NCBI RefSeq assembly: GCF_004011695.2
Contig: NC_082418.1
Coordinates: 1,178,001 to 1,242,000 of the forward strand
Source: Ascochyta rabiei
Taxonomy: Eukaryota > Ascomycota > Dothideomycetes > Pleosporales > Didymellaceae
DNA length: 64,000 nt
Reading direction: 5' to 3'
A program made the position numbers and the translations under genes. The notes beneath the pieces were generated by a model. That model was given only the letters and a program-made list of their open reading frames with translations, searched no databases and had not been told where the DNA came from. Below are positions 45,101 through 58,111 of the stretch, one piece after another. Positions within the stretch are counted from its first letter, which is position 1; every line of letters starts with the position of its first letter.

Positions 45101-45703
45101 GGTTAAAGATGTATATACCAAAGAAACAAAAGAAGCAGAAATGATTTCTTTTCAACTCATCCTCCCATGGCAAGACGTCGTACTTGTAAGCGCTGACTGA
45201 AAGTCCGGGGAAGCCCTTTTTTCGCGGAGTCACTGAGAATTACTGGCCAATAGGGAATGCGTGGGTGGGGACGATCCGTCACAACTATTGCCAACTGGGG
45301 CTGGCGTGCGCCCTTGACGACCACCTTCTCAATTGAGAACCCTAACGAGTCAAAAGCGGATGCAAAGATGTTGTGATAGGACCATCAAAGATGTATTGTC
45401 GTGGTGTTGCTCATATCATACACCGAGTATAGCTCTCTGCCACAGTCATTCCTGTTCGTGTCCACCAAATCGTTCATACATGGCAAGAAATTGCGCCAGC
45501 AATGCTTGTGATCGCACACACCCACACGCACACTCACACTTCCCAACCCTTTCCGTATGCGCCGAATCAACCCTAAGCGGTATGTGGAGAAGCTGAAATT
45601 CAAAAATTGGGGAATCTCGAAGAACGAGGGAAGATGGAAAACAGGCAAGGAAATGAGCCGACGCGCCCACAAATATTCCAAACATTCAACACATGCTGAT
45701 GGT
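45101..45703. other. Intergenic region
   Basis: Promoter of the MFS gene and 3' side of the RhoGEF gene, both minus strand. No gene seen. Confidence 0.55.
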
Positions 45704-48700
45704 TCACGCGTCTTCAGGAAGTATACGCGCAAAATGCTTCTCCCAAATCCAGCCAACCGTTTTTTTCGAATCATCTTGGTTGCGTGCCAGCCACAACTCG
45801 CCTTTCATACCGATGACATCGAAAATCTCGCCGGGAACGTAGACAAGATACGGAATTCCGCCTTCGCGACGGTCGTGTGCAATGTTAAACTCGAAGAGAC
45901 TTGCAGCCAGGAAGAGAACCTCAGGCTCGTCGGTGTCGCCAGGGGTGATGGGGAGCTCTTCAGCACTACCGCGCATAGGAGTTTCAGACATCGGCAGAGC
46001 TGAGTTGAAGACACCGGACTGGCGAGTCGAGCCTGGTAAGGAAGGAGGTTGAGAGTTCGGCGCGGACATGGTGAGCATGCTCGATTGTGTAGGCGAGAGG
46101 AAAGAAGCGCCAAGTTGCGGTGGGAAATCAAAAACACTCGCAGTAAAGGAAGAGCGATCGTCAAAGTCGACGACGCCATCCATGCCTAGGTAATTGTGGT
46201 TTCTCGAACGAGCCGAATTGCGACGCTCCTGTTGAATGATGGTTGCTTCGCTGTTATCGGAGACTGCGCTGAGCGCTCGAGCTTCACGGCTGGTCGTGGG
46301 AGCCAAGTTGTTGCGAGCCGAGGAATTTGTGTTCTGATAGAGAGATGGATAGGCTGGACCTGCAGGCGAGGAACGTGGGGGTCCGTCCATGGAGCGCATG
46401 TTAGATCGTGTACCATAACCGCCACTGTTGCGATTCCGTGAATCAAAAGCAGATACGTCACTGCTCATGGATTCAGTGCGCCGAGACGAAGAGTTGCGTC
46501 CCGAGCCCGCGCCATCAGACGGCACGGGTGATGTCATGCTTGAAATCTCCTTCAGCAGCATGTGACTGTTCGTAATGCCAAAGCTCTTCGCCCTCTGCTC
46601 TTGCACGTTATAGTCGGACTTGAAGCGCTCCGTGTATGACTTCAGATCGTAGTCTATCGAAGTGGTGTGCTGTGGTTCGGTGTCCAACAGCGGGAGGATC
46701 TTCTTCGAGCAAGTCTTGTACCAGTCTTTCTGTAGGGCCATGAACAGAGTCATCACATTTCGCATGACACCCTTTGTCTTTTCGTAGAGTATGGGCAGCT
46801 CGAGTTTCAGTGTGTCGTTGATTGTTGTGAACTTCTCCGCCGATGACACGATCTCCGGGTCGGGTTTCTCGCCACGATCAACAGCCTGTTTGTGCTTGAC
46901 GTAATAGAGTAAGAACTTCTTGCGCTGTTCTATAGTCTTCTGGTAAGATACCCACATCTCCCAGAGATCTGAGATTGGCTTCAGCACACGACCGCGGACA
47001 GCGGCTTTCTAAGTTCAAGTCAGTACAGCCATTTGAAGTACATTTCCGGATACCCACGTGTTCTTCAAGAGCTTTGTTCTGGAGCTCAAAATGAGCCATA
47101 GCCCACTTTCGCCATGTGCTTTCAATCTCCGGGTTGACCGAGGGAGCGACCTCGCAGACAGTAATGAATCCTAGGAAGACGATGTTGAGCTGTAGATAAT
47201 GCTCAGTGATTGACTCGAGGTAGTTCTCAAAGTCACGCATGACAATTTGGAGCTGGAAGAAGTGACCACCAAACTTTTGTTCTTTAGACTTGTAGTCTTG
47301 GTCCTTGAACATCTTCTCAGCTTCGTCATACGTCTTCGTCTTGTCTGCCTTGGGGATGAAAGCTTTTACGAAAGCGTTCCCAAGCCCTTTCCCTTTGCTC
47401 TTCTCTTTCTTGCCTTCTGAAGTCGCAGCCCGGAAGGTATCCGCGCGCTTCTTTGCGTCATTGATACGTCCACTGATGGCAAGAAGGTCGAGGCGGGCCT
47501 TGTTGATGTTCGCCAGATCAGGGTGGTCCGCATCGGTGACTTGCTCGAGGGATTCGAGAAGTAACGGGTACTTCAACAAGCGCTGTGCTGGCTTTACAAG
47601 TAAAGAGTCAAGATCCCAGGCCTGTGTCATATTCTCAACTTGTTCAAAACACGCAACGACCCACCCGGTGAGTTCCGGGTTACTCTGGTTCTTCTTGATG
47701 TACGCGTGTTGGTTCTGCGAATTGAGGTAGTAGGTCGTATACAGTCGTTCCATTTTCTCCAGATTGTCGAGAAAGACTCGGCCGATCGAGGTTTGATGAT
47801 CGTTCTCTAGCGTGCAGTTCTCGAACTGGTTGAACTCGTCGGACCGAAGGTTTGCTGGCAACTCTGCAGAGCCGAAAGATTTGGAGTCGGTTGAATCGCG
47901 GCTCCAGGGACCTGTCGGTGGAGGCATGTCATGGTTGACAATGGGTTTTGCCGCTTTCTTGAACGCTCGAAATAGCGAAAGTGAGAACTTCTCCAGGTCT
48001 TTGCAATTACTGAACAGCGCACGCTTTTCTTTTTCTGTCATGATACTGCCAGCCGTCGCCTCGAAGATGTTGTGAGCGATCATCATGTCTATACAGAATT
48101 GATGCTCTGTTGTCAGCATCTCCTCGAGAATCCGATAGCGCTTGTTCAACGCTTGCTTTGCTGGGTCTGGGGGAGTGTCTCCAGGCGCTGCCGGTGTTTT
48201 TTGTTCCGGCATGTCAATCTCAGGTAGTGGTTTGTCACTAATCTCTACCGAATCTGATGCGCTATAGGGACCATCGTAATGTCTGTCGTGCGTATGACCA
48301 ACGGGCGTGTGCGCACGCGCAGGATGTAGCTCAAAACGCTCGTCGGTCTGCAATGCAGGGGACGGCCGAGCGTGCGCTGAAAAAGTATATGAGGGGAAGG
48401 AAGGCGAAATCGGTGACAGCTCATCAATAGACTTGGGAGGCGGAGGTGGCGGCGGCGGCGAGTACACGGGCCGTGGAGGATGCTGAGCCGTCGGTGAGGG
48501 GACTGTAGGTGAAGGAGGCATATAGTTGTTCATGGAAAGGCCAAGACCTCCATTGGTCCATGCAAGCTGCGGCAAATCAAGCCCGTTTGTCGAAGGTGAC
48601 GCATTGTTGTACGCTGTATTTGGTAACAAGGTTTCCTGAGACGGATTGCCGAAGGAGCTGCCTGACGGGGATGCATCTTCCTGTATGAGTGTGGTTGCCG

Positions 48701-51506
48701 ACCCTTGAGAGCCACGAGAGTAGCGGTGTGACTCGGGAGGGAAGACGAAAGCCGGTATCTGGTTGGCAGGATCTGGCGAGGGTTTGCTCGCTTGATATAC
48801 GTTTGGCGTGAGAAGTGGCAAAGATTGTTTCTCGCGAGGAGTTTCGTTGGCGTTTCCCTGATCTGATTCGTTGGCGTCACTTAAGATCTGTGCTAGGTAG
48901 GTTTCTGTGACCTCTTTCGATGCCCAATCCGGATGCTGCGCTATTATGGGCGAGACCTGCTGAACTCTTTGTCTTGAAAGAGAAGCTAATTCTGGCGAGA
49001 TGACTGGCGACTGGTGATAAAGATTCAGCACGGAATTGATAACGCTGTACATATCGCTTTTAGCATGTGAGGGTCTAGCTGATCGGTACGGGGCGACGCT
49101 GATCGAGTCATCTGGGTGCAGCGAGTCGCGGTTATAAAAGGAATCTGTGGGCAAGTCCTCTCCCTTGAAATGAAGTGCAGGTAGTAGAGTCTCATGCCCA
49201 TACACCTGCACCGAACGTCTGGGGGGAGGGGGAGGCTGCGTGTTTTCTTCCTGTGGCTTTGGAGCGCCGTTTAGATCGGCGGGCAGATGCTCATTGTTGA
49301 ACATGATCGGTATCGATTCTCTGACGCCCAGTATCGACTCTTCGACTGGGGGTAATTCGGGGGCTTGCTCGCTACCAAGTGCACGGAATACAGCTGGTCG
49401 GAGTAGCTCCTGTTCGTGTTGAGATTCTCGCGTATACTCCTGCTTAGGCTCCAGTTCAGGTTCACACGTAGTCTGCTGCGTCTGCGCTTCTTGCGACTCT
49501 TGCGACTCTTGCGGAGCTACCGGAGGGGTCAAAACGAAGCTGCCAGGAATGCCCAGTGTTGGAGACTCGTCGAAATCTGTCACCGCAGACCACGGCTGCG
49601 TAGGTGGCGGTATACCCAGGCTAGAAGTTTGCAAACTCAGCGACTGCTGGCGCCTTGGAGATAAGGACTGGGTGTCCTCCTGTGGATGCTGAGTTGGAAG
49701 CGGTTCGGTGTCTTGCTCATGCGGAAAAAGCACGCTTGGCGAGAAAGAGAAATTCAGGGTCTGAGATTCACTTTCACTATCCAACAGTCCCAGTTGGCTC
49801 GCCAAAGGGTCTGGTTTCGGGTGAAGGTGGTCGGCCAGTGAAAAGTACTCACGTTCGCCATGCGAATCGGGTTGCGCATTCGGAGACTGCAACGGTTGTC
49901 GTTCTCTTGAATTACGCAATCGTGGGGAGGGCGGTGGAGGTGGGGCAGTCACGACTGCTGGTACGCTGGGCCCGGTCCTTGCGGGAGATTTCCCTCGTTC
50001 TCGATATCCACGGTAGGCTAACGCAGGTAGCGTAGCATGATCCGCACCGTTGGTCTTTACGGGTGTGGTACCTCCCACTGGGTTTCTGCTCATGTTGCGG
50101 TTCGGGGAGGATCGGTTGCTGCGAGTGGGTGTGTACTTGACTGACTGGGCTGTAGAGCTGGCCTCTGACGCGTTGCTCGACCGCCGTGAGCGCTGCGACA
50201 TGACTGGTATTCGAGAAGGTGGAGATTGGCGCGGTGGGGACTGTAGAGACCGCGAGGGGGGTCGTGACTGTCGTTGTCTGGTAGAGGTTGTCGTGGCATT
50301 GCTCTGTGAGCGCTGGTGCTGTGGCGAGGCAAAGGTGGTTGCAGGGAGTTGGGTCTCGTCAACCTGTGTGTCTTGAGCGTCGTTGGCCGGGGGCAGAGGG
50401 ATCTGTGCGGCTTGTGCGGCTTCTTCGCGGGCTGCGCTCGCGAACGTTGGAATCATGTATCCTGGCAAGGTCGCGTCCTGCCCACCTACGATTTCCCCAA
50501 AGAGCTGTCGCGCGCTCGAAGACGCGCGTTGGAGGCCAGGCCGTCGATTCGGCGAAGAGATTGACTGCTGTGATGGCGAGGTGACCGAGTGTCGTGTCGG
50601 CGAAAGGGTCTGGTCGATGCTGCTTCTGCTTGCATGGCTTGCGTTTGTTGCGCGTCGTGCTGTTCGTGGAGGTGACGTAGGTGCGGGTTGCGTTCGTTCG
50701 CGTGGCTTGAGGTTGTTGAACTTGTATGATCCATAGGTGGCTTCCTTGGAGTTGCGCGACGCTGACGCCGACGCCGACGCAGACGCAGGCGAGGACGTTG
50801 GGGCGACGTGACGCTTGACGGGGTCGTGTGCTCCAGCTCGCGTGGGCTCCCTCGACCGCGCGCGTATGACAGAGGGGATGACATCGCCGCCCGGCGAGCG
50901 CTCGAATCGTTCGGCGAGGGCCTTTACTTTGTTCGACGCCTGTGGGGGCGAGCGTGAGGAGGCGACCGAGGAGGCGGGGCCAGAGACGGAGCGGGCGGTG
51001 GCTCTCGGGGGCGAGCGTATGTTGGTGGAGCTCGCGATGTTCTGGCGCTGGCGGGCGACGTGCATGTCGAGGGGCGGCACAGGTATGGGGGGCGCGGTGG
51101 CGGCTTCGTGCTCGGTCATGGGCGTGTAGGCAGACTTGTAGTAGTCATCGGGGGAGGGGCTGTCTGGCGCGTCGTCGGCACGGCGGTGGTGGTGGTGGTA
51201 GTGGAGGTGGTGGTGGTGGTGCTGCTCCTGCTGCTGTTGTTGTTGTTGCTGTTGTTGTTGCTGGTGGTGGTGCTGGTAATGGTGCTGCTCCTGCTGCTGC
51301 TGCTGCTGTTGTTGTTGTTGTTGTTGTTGTTGTTGCTGCTGCTGCTGTTGTTGTTGTTGCTGCTGGTGCTGGTGCTGCTCCTGGTCCTGGTCCTGGTCCT
51401 GGTGCGGCGGCGGCTGGTCCAGGTGCTGCTCCTCAATGCCGGCCAGCGACATGGACTGCACCCAGCTGGCCACGGCCGGGTTGTATGCATAGTTGGGCTC
51501 GGCCAT
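45704..51506 (-). CDS. RhoGEF-BAR-SH3 protein (Tuba/Gef1-like), polyglutamine N terminus
   Basis: Exons 51506-47058 and 47008-45704 across a 49-bp intron; 1917 aa. Residues about 25-105 are almost pure Gln/His. A disordered Ser/Pro region runs to about 1110. A Dbl-homology domain follows at 1119-1360 (RILEEMLTTEHQFCIDM ... SLLVKPAQRLLKYPLLLES), then a BAR-like helical domain at about 1375-1640 (FFQLQIVMRDFENYLESITE, ENY and LEEH segments; the splice joins ALEEH to KAAVRGRVLKPISDLW). A C-terminal SH3-like domain closes at about 1846-1917 (LAASLFEFNIA ... GWIWEKHFARILPE). DH-BAR-SH3 is the layout of DNMBP/Tuba and related fungal Cdc42 exchange factors, so a role in polarity or septation at membranes is likely by inference. 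No PH domain was seen after the DH, as in Tuba. Confidence 0.92.
51182..51420 (-). repeat. Coding CAG/CAA and CAC repeat (Gln/His tract)
   Basis: The tract runs through the first 110 codons of the RhoGEF gene. The longest uninterrupted Gln run is in the middle, built from mixed CAG and CAA; a His-rich block is on the C-terminal side and Gln-Asp repeats on the N-terminal side. Mixed codons show it is under protein-level retention as well as slippage. Confidence 0.93.
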
Positions 51507-52219
51507 GTTGTCCCTCCTCTACGGTTCCATGCTCCTGTCTGCGGGAAGCGAGGGCGCGAATCAAGGCAGCGGCCAGCACCGTCGTGGTCCAATCGACCGT
51601 TGGGGCGTCGGTACACCAAGGTCGCGGCGACAGCTCAGGCCTGCGAGGCTTCGGCGGTGCAGCCAATGGTGGGCGGTGCAGCCAATGGTGGGCGGGGGAG
51701 CGGCCGTGGCTGCGCGTGTTTCAGCCAGAGAGCCTGGCAGCAAGGCGGCCGGGTGCCGGGCTACAAGGTCGCTGGGTCGCGGGCAGAAGCGCGTTGCTGG
51801 CCTTGCTGGCCTTGCTGGGCGTCACGGGTCAAGCAGCAGGCGGGCAGAAGCGCGTTGCTGGGGTCAAGCAACAGGCGGCCAGTATCAAGCGTCGGGCGTC
51901 GGGCGTCGGGCGTCGAGCATCAACGGGCAGCGGGCGGCAGGCAGCGGGCAGCGGGCAACGGAGCAGCGGGCAACGGAGCAGGAACGTGGGTTCGAGTGGT
52001 GTGGAGATCTGCCGCACGCCCAGCCCAGCCCAGTTCGACCGTCTGTCGCTGCCTGCGAGGGCCTGGTCGATACGGCAGCGGGCAATCCACCTGGCACCCA
52101 CTCAACCCAACCAGCCCGCTTCAACGGCACTGCAGCACCTCTGCACAGCTGCTTGTGCCCTATGCTATCTATTCTACGAGGCTGCAAGGGGAGAACAGGT
52201 CCAACCGCTCTTTTGGTGA

Positions 52220-52267
<48 letters not shown>

Positions 52268-52747
52268 ATGGCTGCCTCCTCTCCTCGCAATCGTCCTCGA
52301 CATGTGCGTTTGGTGGAGCCAGCCCCGGTCGTCGACTGTCTGGCGCCGCCTAGCGCGCTCCCTAGCTCGAATCCAGTCTCCATGCCTTGCTGCTCCCACA
52401 CATGGACCTGCAAGTTCCTGGGAGCACTCGGAACTCTACTGCAACCACAGCCTACCTCGACTGCTCCCGTCTCCCCGGCTCGCACACCCAGAGACAGCTG
52501 TCGTCCGTGTCGCAGCATCGTGACGAGCCGTGCAATGGGTGTTGAAATACGCTGCACATACCGGTAGTCAAGGTGCGCGCATCCAACATCCATCGCCTGT
52601 CGCTGGCGTACCTTCTTCTTCTGGCTACCCAGATACAACAACGGCCCCCAACCACGCACCAGCCCACGATCCTCTGCCACTTCATCTACGCCTGCCCTGT
52701 TCGACGCCTGCACGCAGCCGCCGTTACATCAATGCCGTCAGGCCAGC
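51507..52747. other. Divergent, repeat-rich region between RhoGEF and TERT
   Basis: Holds both promoters. It contains several local repeats: GGGCGTC units near 51890-51915, GGGCAGC/GGGCAAC units near 51930-51975, and a (GCT)n tract. Very long open frames cross it in the plus direction, but they are low-complexity read-through of the repeats. Confidence 0.6.
52221..52267. repeat. (GCT)n tract, non-coding
   Basis: Fifteen perfect GCT triplets, about 480 bp upstream of the TERT start codon and outside any called exon. Confidence 0.95.
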
Positions 52748-55700
52748 ATGAAACGGAAGTGCACATCCCACGCGGCTGGCTCTCGCAAGAAGGCGCACCT
52801 CGTTGACCAATCTGCGAGCGCCACACCAACAGCCATCCAACAGCCTGTCTTGCAACACTTCTATCCCCGACTGCTTACACTGCGCCACTACCTCTTGTCA
52901 CAGCTGCCCAACTCATCCAAGAACAGACGTCGAAAACTGGCCGAGCTGGGCCTGGCAGCCGCGACCAAGACCGCTGCAGCGTCAACATGTGATCCTGACT
53001 ACGAGCTTGGACAGCTGCTCGATTCCACTGTGATCGGTCAGCAGAGCATGGCAAAGACGGACAACCAGCAACAAATCACAACAGAGCGTAACAAAGACAT
53101 CGAGGCTTTCATTCAGCAGCTGTCGCCTGCCATCACCGGCGGCACCTTCAAGCCAGGCTATTTGCTGCAATCCGAGGTAGGTCTTGTCGTGCAGTGACAT
53201 GTCTTCGTGTGCCAAAACATACACAGGCGGGTGCTAAGAAGCACAGATTGTTGACATCGTGATTTGGCGCCTGTTCAAAAGGTCTTCGTCCCACAAGATT
53301 CGCCATCTGATCTGCCATGGCTTTGAACGATCCGGATCAACGTACCGTCAAAATGCTCTCGACAGGGACAACAGTTCCTCGATACCTGGCCTGGTTGCGC
53401 GCTACCCTAACAACTATGTGCGTACACTGAAAGGGCCGCTATGGTGTCGACTACAAGCTGTCCTTGGCGAAGGCGGTGATCGAATCATGATGGACATGCT
53501 TATGGACTGCGCTATATTCCGCCCCGTCGACGGGACCTTTTCAAACTACCATCAGCTGAGCGGTCCTCCCATATTCGACTTGAAGCCTTGTGTCCCTCTG
53601 AAGGAGCCTGCAGCAGAACCTCTATCGATGAATCCCAGATCGAGACAACCTTCGGATTCCGCCAGCGACTACCGAACACTGTGCAAGATAGCCTTTGTGC
53701 GCAACCGAATGTTGTATGCCAAACCTGCTCTAAATGGCAAAGGTGGTATCACTTTCGGCATGCGCCATATCCGTCCGTGTGCTCCTGAGGTCCATGTGGT
53801 CTTCATAGCTGACACGACTTACAGACGTGCTGAATCGTTTTTCCCGCCGAGAAGACAAGCAGCAGGTCATTCAAATTATGAGATATATATTTCCACGACA
53901 GTTCGGCTTGCACAATGTCTTCACTTCCAAGGTCGACGCGCGTGAGACGGCAATGCCACTCAAAGACTATACCTTGCGAGAGAAGGAGATTCACCAAGGC
54001 ATGTGCCGAGACTTGGGCGACAAAATTCACAACCCAAATGAGGTGGCCAAATGGAAGTTACGTGTACCAAAGAGGCTACGAGGCGATGTGGTCTTGATGA
54101 TCGAGAAGCTCCGCATACTCAATCAGAGATGTTCGTATGCAGAGATGCTACGCCACTACTGCCCAGTCGAGGTATGTCTTCATACAAGATAGGTGCGGAA
54201 TTGAAAACTGAAAAACCCCAGGCTTTACCTCTATCGTCAAATCCAGTGTGGAGGAAGTCTCATCTTCACCTGAAGTATGCTACCACGGAATCCACAGGCG
54301 TTGCGAGCAGAAGGAAGAACCACGCTATAGCTCAAGCAGACGAGCAATCGAATGAGGAGGCATGTTTTACAGACATGGCCTGTCCCACAGCAAACGTATC
54401 TGCGTTCTGCAGAGCTATTGTCTCTAAAGTCATCCCAAAACGCTTTTGGGGCGACAAAGACATCAAGCGTACAATCATGCATTACATTGATCAGTTTGTG
54501 AGTTTACGGAAGTTCGAGACATTGACGCTGCACCAGGTTACACAGAAGCTGCCGGTACGTACCATCCAAGTTTTGGTTCATTCCGAAACTGAGACATCAC
54601 AGATTACGAGTCTTGCGTGGCTCCGGCTTCCTGGTCAAGACGAGACCGCCAAGCTAGCGCGGTCTGACTTTGAAAAGCGCAAGGAGATCCTTCAAGAATT
54701 CGTGTATTGGCTCTTCGATTCATTCCTGATACCCCTGATCAGATCGAACTTTTATGTCACAGAATCAAATGCTCACCGCAATCGACTATTCTACTTCCGA
54801 CACGACGTTTGGCGAATGCTCGCAGAGCCGTCGCTATCGACCTTGAGACTGAAGATGTTCGAGGAGATGCCGACAGAACGCGCGAACAAGCTCCTGGCTG
54901 TTCGTCCACTCGGCTTCAGCAAGATACGCCTTCTGCCGAAGAAGCAAGGTATTCGCATGATCATGAATCTGAAACGAAAACTACAAGTGACGCGATATGG
55001 CGCCATGACCCTCCAAAAAAGTATCAATGCGGTCATGGCGCCTGTCTTTCATGCCATTACATATGAAAAGGTCTGTAGTCGACACGACACGACACAACAC
55101 AAGTATATTGTCCTAATCTGTGGCAGACCCTTCAACCCGAGAAGTTCGGCTCCTCGCTGTTTTCAGTGGGCGATATGTTTCCGAAACTCGAGGCATTCAA
55201 GAAATGGTTACAAGAACAAGGGTTGAGTGGCAGGCCTCTGTACTTCGCCAAAGTTGACGTCCTGTCTTGCTTCGACACCATCCCTCAACAACGTCTGTTG
55301 AGTATGATGGACAGCCTCGTTCCAGCGCAAGCATACCAGACAGGTAAGCATGTAGAAATCAGTCCAATGGGTGCCTTACAGCGTCTCGACGGTCAGCACG
55401 TCAGTCCAGCCCCACTGAAGCGCTGGGTTTCGCATACCGTAGCTGCCAACGACACACAGTCATTCAGCCAGCTTGTACAAAACAAGCTGGTAGGCTCGAA
55501 GAGCAACACCATCTTCGTTGACGCGAACTTGCAGCAGCAAGAGACAAAAGCTAATCTGATGCATCTACTTGGCGAGCATGTAGAGCGTAATCTTGTCAAG
55601 ATCGGCAAGCGCTTCTATCGCCAGAAGAGGGGCATTCCACAAGGCTCGATCCTGTCGAGCATCCTGTGCAACTACTTCTACGCTGAGCTTGAACGTGATG

Positions 55701-57007
55701 TACTAGGCTTTGCACTGAGCAGTGACTGTCTGCTCTTACGTTTGCTCGACGATTTCCTGCTGATAACAGTCAACCGCCAGCATGCAGAGCGCTTCGTACG
55801 CGTCATGCATCGCGGCCACGCAGATTACGGCGTTGAGGTCAAGCCTTCGAAATCCATGGCCAACTTCGATGTGACCACTGAGGATGGCACTCGGCTCCCC
55901 AAGTGCAGCCCGGCCACGGATTTTCTGTACTGTGGAGTTTGTATCGACACCACGACGTTAGAAGTGAGGAAGAATAGTGAACGTTACACAAGGACTGGTG
56001 AGTGGGATCGAGTGGCTTGCGGAAGCTGGACAGGGAGACTGACGTGCAGTAGATGTTGGGGACTCGCTGACCACAGAGTTGTCGAAAGTGCCAGGACAGA
56101 CGTTCCATCGAAAAGCACTCAAGTACGTGGGCAGCTGTTCCCAACCTCCAGCTCGGCGCTGACATGACACAGTGGGTTCAAGATTCAGCTTAAAGCCATG
56201 TTCATCGACACGGCATTGAACAGCGTGTCGACAGTACTAAGCAATTTGCACCAAAGCTTCCATGAAGCGGCGGTGAGATGTCTCGAATACGTGCGCGTGT
56301 TGGCAAAGGTGCGAACAACGTGTTCCAGCCTGCTCATCAGTGCGTTCACTCCAAGCCCGACCCTTTCCCCAATGTACCCGCGAGATAGGTTGGAATCCTA
56401 ATGGGCTTGCTTCTCCAGCCAGTCGGAAGAGAGGCAGGCGCAAGCGTGGGTTGGATGCACAGATTAAGCGAGGACACGAGTAATCTGCAGTGCAGCGTCG
56501 ATCGTCACGGCTATCTCTACCGATCATGAAGGACTGACGAGTTGCACAGGGACTGTAGACAGCATCATCGCGCTAGCATTTGTGATGGTGCAGCGACGTG
56601 CGCGTTCTCGCAGCGACAGAAGCGTTGTGCATGTGCAGAGCGTCATCTCACGCCGACAGCTCCAGTGGTAAGTGTGGCTGAGGCCAGCGTCTCACAGTGG
56701 GCGGAGACGGAGCTCGACGGCTCTTTCCCCCATTGCGCAACCCAGGCCAGGGGACCTTCGGACGAACGCCAGGGTGCGCGAGACGGTCTGGCGGGGAAGT
56801 GGTGTCACGGAGAGTTTGATGGGCGCCAAAGGCTAATTTGAGGACAGGCTCGCTTGTAAAGCCTTCCACACGGTGTTTCAGCGCGCGCAGACCAAGCATA
56901 GTGCTTTGCTGGTATGGCTCAAGGCATCGCTCAAGGCGGCTCGCATGTCTGATGCAGCGCAGAGAGAAATGCTCGAGGCGGCTGCCAGTGCTTGGCAGCG
57001 AAGATAA
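52748..57007 (+). CDS. TERT: Telomerase reverse transcriptase
   Basis: Catalytic subunit that extends chromosome ends using the telomerase RNA. Ten exons: 52748-53176, 53247-53772, 53825-54171, 54222-54554, 54603-55070, 55127-55997, 56053-56122, 56173-56339, 56550-56667 and 56848-57007; 1162 aa. Order: N-terminal and RNA-binding regions (LICHGFERSG, RHIHVLNRF, QFGLHNVFTS), motifs 1-2 (RPLGFSKIRLLPKKQGIRMI, about 646), motif A with Asp745 (FAKVDVLSCFDTIP), the TERT insertion, motif B' (RGIPQGSILSS), motif C with Asp909/910 (LLRLLDDFLLIT), motif D (GVEVKPSKS), motif E (DFLYCGVCID) and a full C-terminal extension ending LACKAFHTVFQRAQTKHSALL. All catalytic aspartates are present. The C-terminal exons were found by their family pattern (SLLI-RTVDSIIALAF). 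The second donor, GTCCGT, is non-standard but gives the conserved HIHVLNR. Confidence 0.93.
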
Positions 57008-58111
57008 GAGACGCTGATCGTGCTATGCGGATGGTGTTGTGGACGGCAGGCAAGCTCAGAAAGCTGGCTGCAGCGTGGAAGCAAGCAAGTCAAAGCGCGT
57101 TCAACGGGGTCAAGATCGGACGATCGGACCCGGGACATGTGTTAGCGGCGCGGCGCCCGAGGCTTGGCTGCATGGACGGCGCATGGCGGAAGAGCAGCAA
57201 TGTTGACGTTCCCAAAATCCTGCTTTCGTCGAGCAACCGGGAGGTAATCATCATGGAAGTTCCCATTTTGTGCACTCGGGGCGATCAGCCAGCGGGCAAA
57301 GGTCCAGCGAGCGCTGATTGCTGGGAGGAGCCGCAAAAAGTGGTGCCTCAAGCGTGCCATTGGTCGGCGGTGGAATTTCTCTGATGTCAAGTCCAAGTCA
57401 AGCGTGTCAAGGCGTGCACCGATGAATTGCAGGGGCCGGGAGCAGCGGTACCAGCCACAACGAGCCATGACGGACTTTGACGGTTTCACGTTGGACGGTC
57501 GTCCAGTCCCCAGATGCGGACGGGCATGGGCGCTGCAGACGCCATGGGAGATGCCCGTTTAGAGCTTTTCTGGTTCAAAACTCCGGCATCCCTTGCGCGC
57601 GTCGTGTTGGAGCTGCCTCATTACCCACGAACATGCCCGCTCGATACACCAGTGCGCCCTCCCCACCCGTGCATGCAGCGACCCTCTTATCATCTCCATT
57701 GAAGTGCGAGCCTGCCCGCCTGCCCGCCTGCTCGACGTAACAGGACGAGAGAGCAGCCGTCCGCGCGCCTGGAACAACGGCTCGAGCAGGGATCATCAGG
57801 GGTCTAGCGCAGCCATGCCTTCCCGAAATTGCGTCGCCCAGTTGGAGCACCAACACCAAGTCTGTGACGAATACGACGACGACAACGACGACAACAACCA
57901 CCCAGCGGCGGGCGAGCGTTATTTTTCAAAAGGCACCGCGCTGTACATTATTTCAGAGCATGACTACGGCAGGCAGCGCTCGCTGATTCCGCTCCCGGCC
58001 TCTCGCGTCTGCGCCCAGCGAACAAAGTCGACGTCTGCGTACCTTCTTCCTCACCGCATTGGGGCCCCAGTCCCCGTCCGCCCGCTTGCTCAGCGCCAGC
58101 CACGCTCGCTC
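57008..58111. other. Intergenic, promoter of the TBC gene
   Basis: Between TERT and the TBC gene, same strand. The TBC frame is open back to 57593, so part of this may be coding if an upstream start is used; composition (acidic repeats, Cys-rich start) looks more like 5' UTR. Confidence 0.5.

Noticed and set aside
50942..52523. Plus-strand open frames of 425 and 487 codons across the RhoGEF start
   Set aside because: They are antisense to the Gln/His tract and continue through non-coding repeats, giving Val/Leu homopolymers. Low complexity explains their length.
55346..55383. Possible 38-bp intron in TERT after motif A
   Set aside because: GTAAGC and CTTACAG are present, but the length is below any plausible intron, removal would shift frame, and the translated segment KHVEI is conserved in TERT proteins.
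52748..57007. Reverse transcriptase as a retrotransposon
   Set aside because: The T-region, motifs 1-2, the insertion between motifs A and B' and the C-terminal extension are those of telomerase. There are no flanking repeats, gag, integrase or RNase H, and the gene has nine introns.
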